NCBI GenBank assembly: GCA_020634935.1
Contig: JACKAT010000093.1
Location: forward strand, 1 to 9,074
Reading direction: 5' to 3'
DNA length: 9,074 nt
Source: Anaerolineales bacterium
GTDB taxonomy: Bacteria > Chloroflexota > Anaerolineae > 4572-78 > J111
Shown piece after piece: positions 6,940-9,074 of this stretch (position 1 is its first letter; every line of letters begins with the position of its first letter). The position numbers and the translations under genes are program-made. Under the pieces are notes generated by a model, which did not search any database, was not told the DNA's origin, and saw only the letters and a program-made list of their open reading frames with translations.

Positions 6940-7601
6940 TGGCTTACCAGATACCCCCCGGCCGCCGCGACTTCCGGCGCGGGAAGATATTCGGCCAACT
7001 GGGTCAGAAAAGCTTCGTTCGAGCCATACGGCCGGGCCGCCATCAGTTCATTGGCGATGGTTTCATCGACGCCCGGTATCTGCTGGAGCGTGGCCGCGTC
7101 CGACTCATCGACATCGACCGGCACGTAAACGTACTGTTCGTACTCGGCGACCTGGGCTTCATCGACATATTTGCCGATTTCCCGGCGAAACTGCTGAATG
7201 CTGATGTAAGGGCGGTATTCCAAGAATTCGCGAACCATGCGGTTGCTGAAGTTGGGGATCGCCGCCAGATAATCATCGCCTGTGGCCTGATTGAGATTGA
7301 GTTTGGTGTTGGCTATAACTTCTTCAAGCACTTCTGTTGTGGGTTCGGCCGCCATCACTTCCTCGGTGGGGACTGGTTCAGATGTTGGATCTTTTATGAC
7401 GGTCTCTTCCGCTGCGGGCACTTCCTGGATGGGAGCCGGCGCTTCGACTACGACCTCTTCGGTCACAACTGCCTCTGAGGGAACCGGGGTAGCCGTTGGT
7501 TCCGTTATCGTGGTTAGGGTTGGGGTCGGGGCAGCCGATTGGCCGCCGCACGCCGCCAGTGTGAATATAACCATTGTAATAACAAAAATTCTTTTCAACA
7601 T
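6936..7601 (-). CDS. Helix-hairpin-helix lipoprotein with two tandem repeats
   Basis: 221 aa from the chosen start. Signal peptide 1-17 with lipobox LAAC (Cys18), then an acidic Pro/Thr/Val/Glu-rich linker (about 19-95), then two related modules. Module 1 (about 101-158) has LNLNQAT and IPNF with RPYIS. Module 2 (about 162-219) has VDVDESD and IPGVDETIA with RPYGS. Both resemble the ComEA/PsbU-type helix-hairpin-helix fold. In ComEA this domain binds incoming DNA at the cell surface; in PsbU it is structural. Here I cannot tell DNA binding from protein scaffolding, and the negatively charged linker gives no help. The start at 7601 is chosen over an in-frame ATG at 7649 because AAGGAG lies 9 nt before it and it gives a proper lipoprotein signal. 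It overlaps the 4-TM gene by 4 nt. Confidence 0.85.
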   Translation of the reverse strand: MLKRIFVITMVIFTLAACGGQSAAPTPTLTTITEPTATPVPSEAVVTEEVVVEAPAPIQEVPAAEETVIKDPTSEPVPTEEVMAAEPTTEVLEEVIANTKLNLNQATGDDYLAAIPNFSNRMVREFLEYRPYISIQQFRREIGKYVDEAQVAEYEQYVYVPVDVDESDAATLQQIPGVDETIANELMAARPYGSNEAFLTQLAEYLPAPEVAAAGGYLVSQ

Positions 7602-7610
7602 CGGATTCTT

Positions 7611-7616
7611 CTCCTT
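7611..7616 (-). promoter_or_regulatory. Shine-Dalgarno AAGGAG that fixes the HHH lipoprotein start at 7601
   Basis: AAGGAG lies 9 nt before the ATG at 7601. Using the upstream in-frame ATG (7649) would place 16 extra residues, including charged ones, before the hydrophobic signal and would bury this SD within the coding region. Confidence 0.7.
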
Positions 7617-7711
7617 TTGGTGGTAGAACATAACGTCGCCAAGCCGCACCCAAAATGGAACACGGATTAGGCGGATTTAATGGGATCACTAGAGTTAGTC
7701 TAATCTCCCAA

Positions 7712-7728
7712 TGTGCAAATGTTGCACA
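7712..7728. promoter_or_regulatory. Perfect palindrome, operator-like
   Basis: tgtgcaa (7712-7718) and ttgcaca (7722-7728) are perfect inverted repeats around a 3-bp centre, about 110 bp before the HHH lipoprotein start. The size and symmetry fit a dimeric helix-turn-helix regulator site. I cannot name the regulator. A short RNA hairpin is the alternative. Confidence 0.4.
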
Positions 7729-7839
7729 GAACCGCCGCAGAAATTCTATAACTTTCTTAACGACGTTCTTACCAGTTTTGTCGATGTTTATGAAAAGTCT
7801 TTTAGAAAAAGCTGAGAGAATGCTGAGGGTTTGGGGGAT

Positions 7840-7938
7840 GGCTGGTTGGTTTGCTTGTTGGTTGGTTGGTTGGTGGGTTAATTCATTGATTGGGTAGTTG
7901 GGTGGGGGACTGGTTGGGCTAAGAGAAACCAACCAGCC
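7840..7938. repeat. TTGG-rich simple-repeat tract with flanking 13-bp inverted repeat
   Basis: Four perfect TTGG units at 7858-7873 lie within a broader TTGG/GTTGGG-rich stretch. A perfect 13-bp inverted repeat, ggctggttggttt (7840-7852) and aaaccaaccagcc (7926-7938), brackets the tract. A second option is ctggttgg 7910-7917 with ccaaccag 7931-7938. The tract lies just after the hydrolase stop and may form a transcript-end structure. AACC-type motifs continue to about 7976, into the last codons of the hydrolase. Confidence 0.6.
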
Positions 7939-7964
7939 TCCCATCGAACTATCAAACCAGCCCC

Positions 7965-9023
7965 CTATCTAACCAACTGCGGATGAAACACCGCATTGAA
8001 CGCGGCGAGGTTCTCGATGTAGGGAACATGGGCGGTATTCGGGATGACGACCTCGCGATAGGAACCGCCCGCGGCGGCGTATTTCTCCAGAACAGCGCGA
8101 GTCTGGCCGAGCATCGGCTGGGGTGGGTAGACGTCCGGGCCGGGCCAGCCGGGCAGTAAACCGACGGCGCCGACGGTGGCCGGATCGGAGGCGGCGTTGT
8201 CAGACACGGCTAAATCATGACTGCCACGGATCCACAGCACATCTACTTTAGGAGTCGCAGCATACAGGCGTTTTACATTATCGACATATTTTGGCGAGAG
8301 GGCGTTGGCCGCGCCCCATCGGCCCGGAGCGACAAACGGCCAATTAGGCGACGGCACAAAATCGCCCGGACCATCCTGGTTGCCTAAATGTATCGCCAGC
8401 ATGGCATCAATCAAGGCATCTTCACGGGCCGGAATAAAGGGCGGCTTGACCACCAACATTCGAAAGGCCGAACGGGGCGAAAACATACTGTCTGCGCTGC
8501 GGTCGCCGGCGGCCAACCGTTTGAGTAGTTCCGGGTTGGCCAATCCTCCGCCCGATCCGGCAAAATCAGGGTAACAGGGCGTCGCGTTGATGCCCTTGAC
8601 CCCACCAAAACCATACGGCGATCCGGGCGCGATCTGCGTCACCGTCAGAAAGCGTTCCGGGCGGTCCATCAGCAGCCGCCACGTGACCGAACCACCCAAC
8701 GAATTGCCGACGATATGAGCTTTTTTGATGCCCAGGTGATCGAGCAAAGCCACAGCGTCATCGGCCAAATCACCCATGCCTTGGGTAGCGTCGATCTTTT
8801 GGGCCGGATCGGCCTCGCCAAAGCCCCGCTGATCCGGAGCAATGCCTCGAAAACCGGTAGGCAAGGTAATCATCACCTCTTCCCACCACGTCGCCGATGA
8901 CAAATTGCCGTGCAGAAACAGTACGGGAATACCGTCATCCGCACCGGAGAATAGAACGCGGGTGGTGATTCGGTTGGTTTTTATTGTTTTAGCGGTGACA
9001 CCGTTTAAGGTTGGTATGCTCAT
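7965..9023 (-). CDS. Alpha/beta-hydrolase fold protein
   Basis: 352 aa, serine hydrolase-type fold. Visible: LFLHGN (35-40, oxyanion region), DQRGFG (64-69), nucleophile elbow GNSLGG (106-111, Ser108), probable acid Asp270 in GSHDLAVSD, and catalytic His332 in NTAHVPYIE. The triad order and spacing fit the family, with a long cap insertion between about 140 and 250. No signal peptide is seen, so it is probably cytoplasmic. The substrate is not readable; members include esterases, epoxide hydrolases, haloperoxidase-like proteins and C-C bond hydrolases. The start is supported by AAGGAG (9034-9039), 10 nt upstream. It is separated from the next gene by 363 bp and is probably its own transcription unit. 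A link to aromatic breakdown with the dioxygenase-like protein is tempting but unsupported. Confidence 0.92.
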   Translation of the reverse strand: MSIPTLNGVTAKTIKTNRITTRVLFSGADDGIPVLFLHGNLSSATWWEEVMITLPTGFRGIAPDQRGFGEADPAQKIDATQGMGDLADDAVALLDHLGIKKAHIVGNSLGGSVTWRLLMDRPERFLTVTQIAPGSPYGFGGVKGINATPCYPDFAGSGGGLANPELLKRLAAGDRSADSMFSPRSAFRMLVVKPPFIPAREDALIDAMLAIHLGNQDGPGDFVPSPNWPFVAPGRWGAANALSPKYVDNVKRLYAATPKVDVLWIRGSHDLAVSDNAASDPATVGAVGLLPGWPGPDVYPPQPMLGQTRAVLEKYAAAGGSYREVVIPNTAHVPYIENLAAFNAVFHPQLVR

Positions 9024-9074
9024 TTGGTAAAGACTCCTTGATATGTAATCTACCCAACAAACTTTTTCTTCAAC
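9024..9074 (-). promoter_or_regulatory. Upstream region of the hydrolase gene
   Basis: 51 bp before the hydrolase ATG contain its SD AAGGAG at 9034-9039 and an AT-rich stretch. A possible TTGAAG / TAGATT pair is seen on the minus strand, but with 15-bp spacing, which is poor. The real promoter may lie outside the window. Confidence 0.35.

Larger units (their letters stand above)
7602..7964. other. Intergenic region between the hydrolase and HHH lipoprotein genes
   Basis: 363 bp without a gene that I can support. It contains the SD for the HHH gene, a perfect 7-bp palindrome at 7712-7728, an AT-richer stretch at 7740-7810 that may hold a minus-strand promoter (no convincing -35/-10 pair seen), and the TTGG-rich tract at 7840-7938. 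Overlapping open frames here look like chance. Confidence 0.6.

Noticed and set aside
7840..7940. TTGG tract considered as a CRISPR or minisatellite array
   Set aside because: Units are 4 bp with no spacers, so it is simple-sequence repeat, not CRISPR.
7378..7944. 188-codon minus-strand open frame overlapping the HHH gene start and the intergenic tract
   Set aside because: It is out of frame with the HHH lipoprotein, begins in the TTGG/AACC repeat tract, and has low-complexity sequence with no motif.

Overview
All eight protein genes in this window lie on the minus strand, so transcription runs from high to low coordinates. Three encode lipoproteins: each has a short hydrophobic signal ending in a lipobox Cys, and two of these continue into Pro/Thr/Glu/Ala-rich linkers. 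Shine-Dalgarno sites are canonical AGGAGG-like and the DNA is moderately GC-rich. This indicates a bacterium. The lipoprotein style and the C/G-rich intergenic palindromes make me suspect a Chloroflexota (Anaerolineae/Caldilineae-like) genome, but that is an impression and not a proof.

Region 1 (1-5540) is a polyamine uptake and catabolism operon equivalent to E. coli ydcSTUV-patD. In transcription order it holds a promoter (5491-5519), a structured leader of about 460 nt, the solute-binding lipoprotein YdcS (3602-5026), a 209-bp gap filled with two palindromic elements, a gamma-aminobutyraldehyde-type dehydrogenase PatD (1950-3392), the ATPase YdcT (913-1950), and an almost complete inner permease YdcU (1-908, cut by the window edge). 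The second permease, YdcV, is predicted just outside the left edge. The last three genes are tightly coupled: a TAATG overlap, then a 4-nt gap. The proposed job is to capture putrescine or a related amine, import it with ATP, and oxidise the derived aminoaldehyde to GABA. The dehydrogenase lies between the binding-protein and ATPase genes, whereas in E. coli it is last.

Region 2 (5541-7601) is a small set of envelope genes: a helix-hairpin-helix lipoprotein with an internal duplication (6936-7601), a four-TM membrane protein of unknown function (6505-6939) joined to it by an ATGA overlap, and a lipoprotein intradiol-dioxygenase-like protein with all four expected iron ligands (5541-6407). A 13-bp-stem hairpin separates the last two.

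Region 3 (7602-9074) holds a 363-bp intergenic stretch with an operator-like palindrome and a TTGG-rich repeat tract, followed by an alpha/beta hydrolase gene (7965-9023) and its upstream region.

The most interesting unexplained sequence is the long, hairpin-rich leader before ydcS. The twin palindromes between ydcS and patD and the HHH / 4-TM / dioxygenase lipoprotein set come next. I see no CRISPR array, transposase, tRNA or rRNA.
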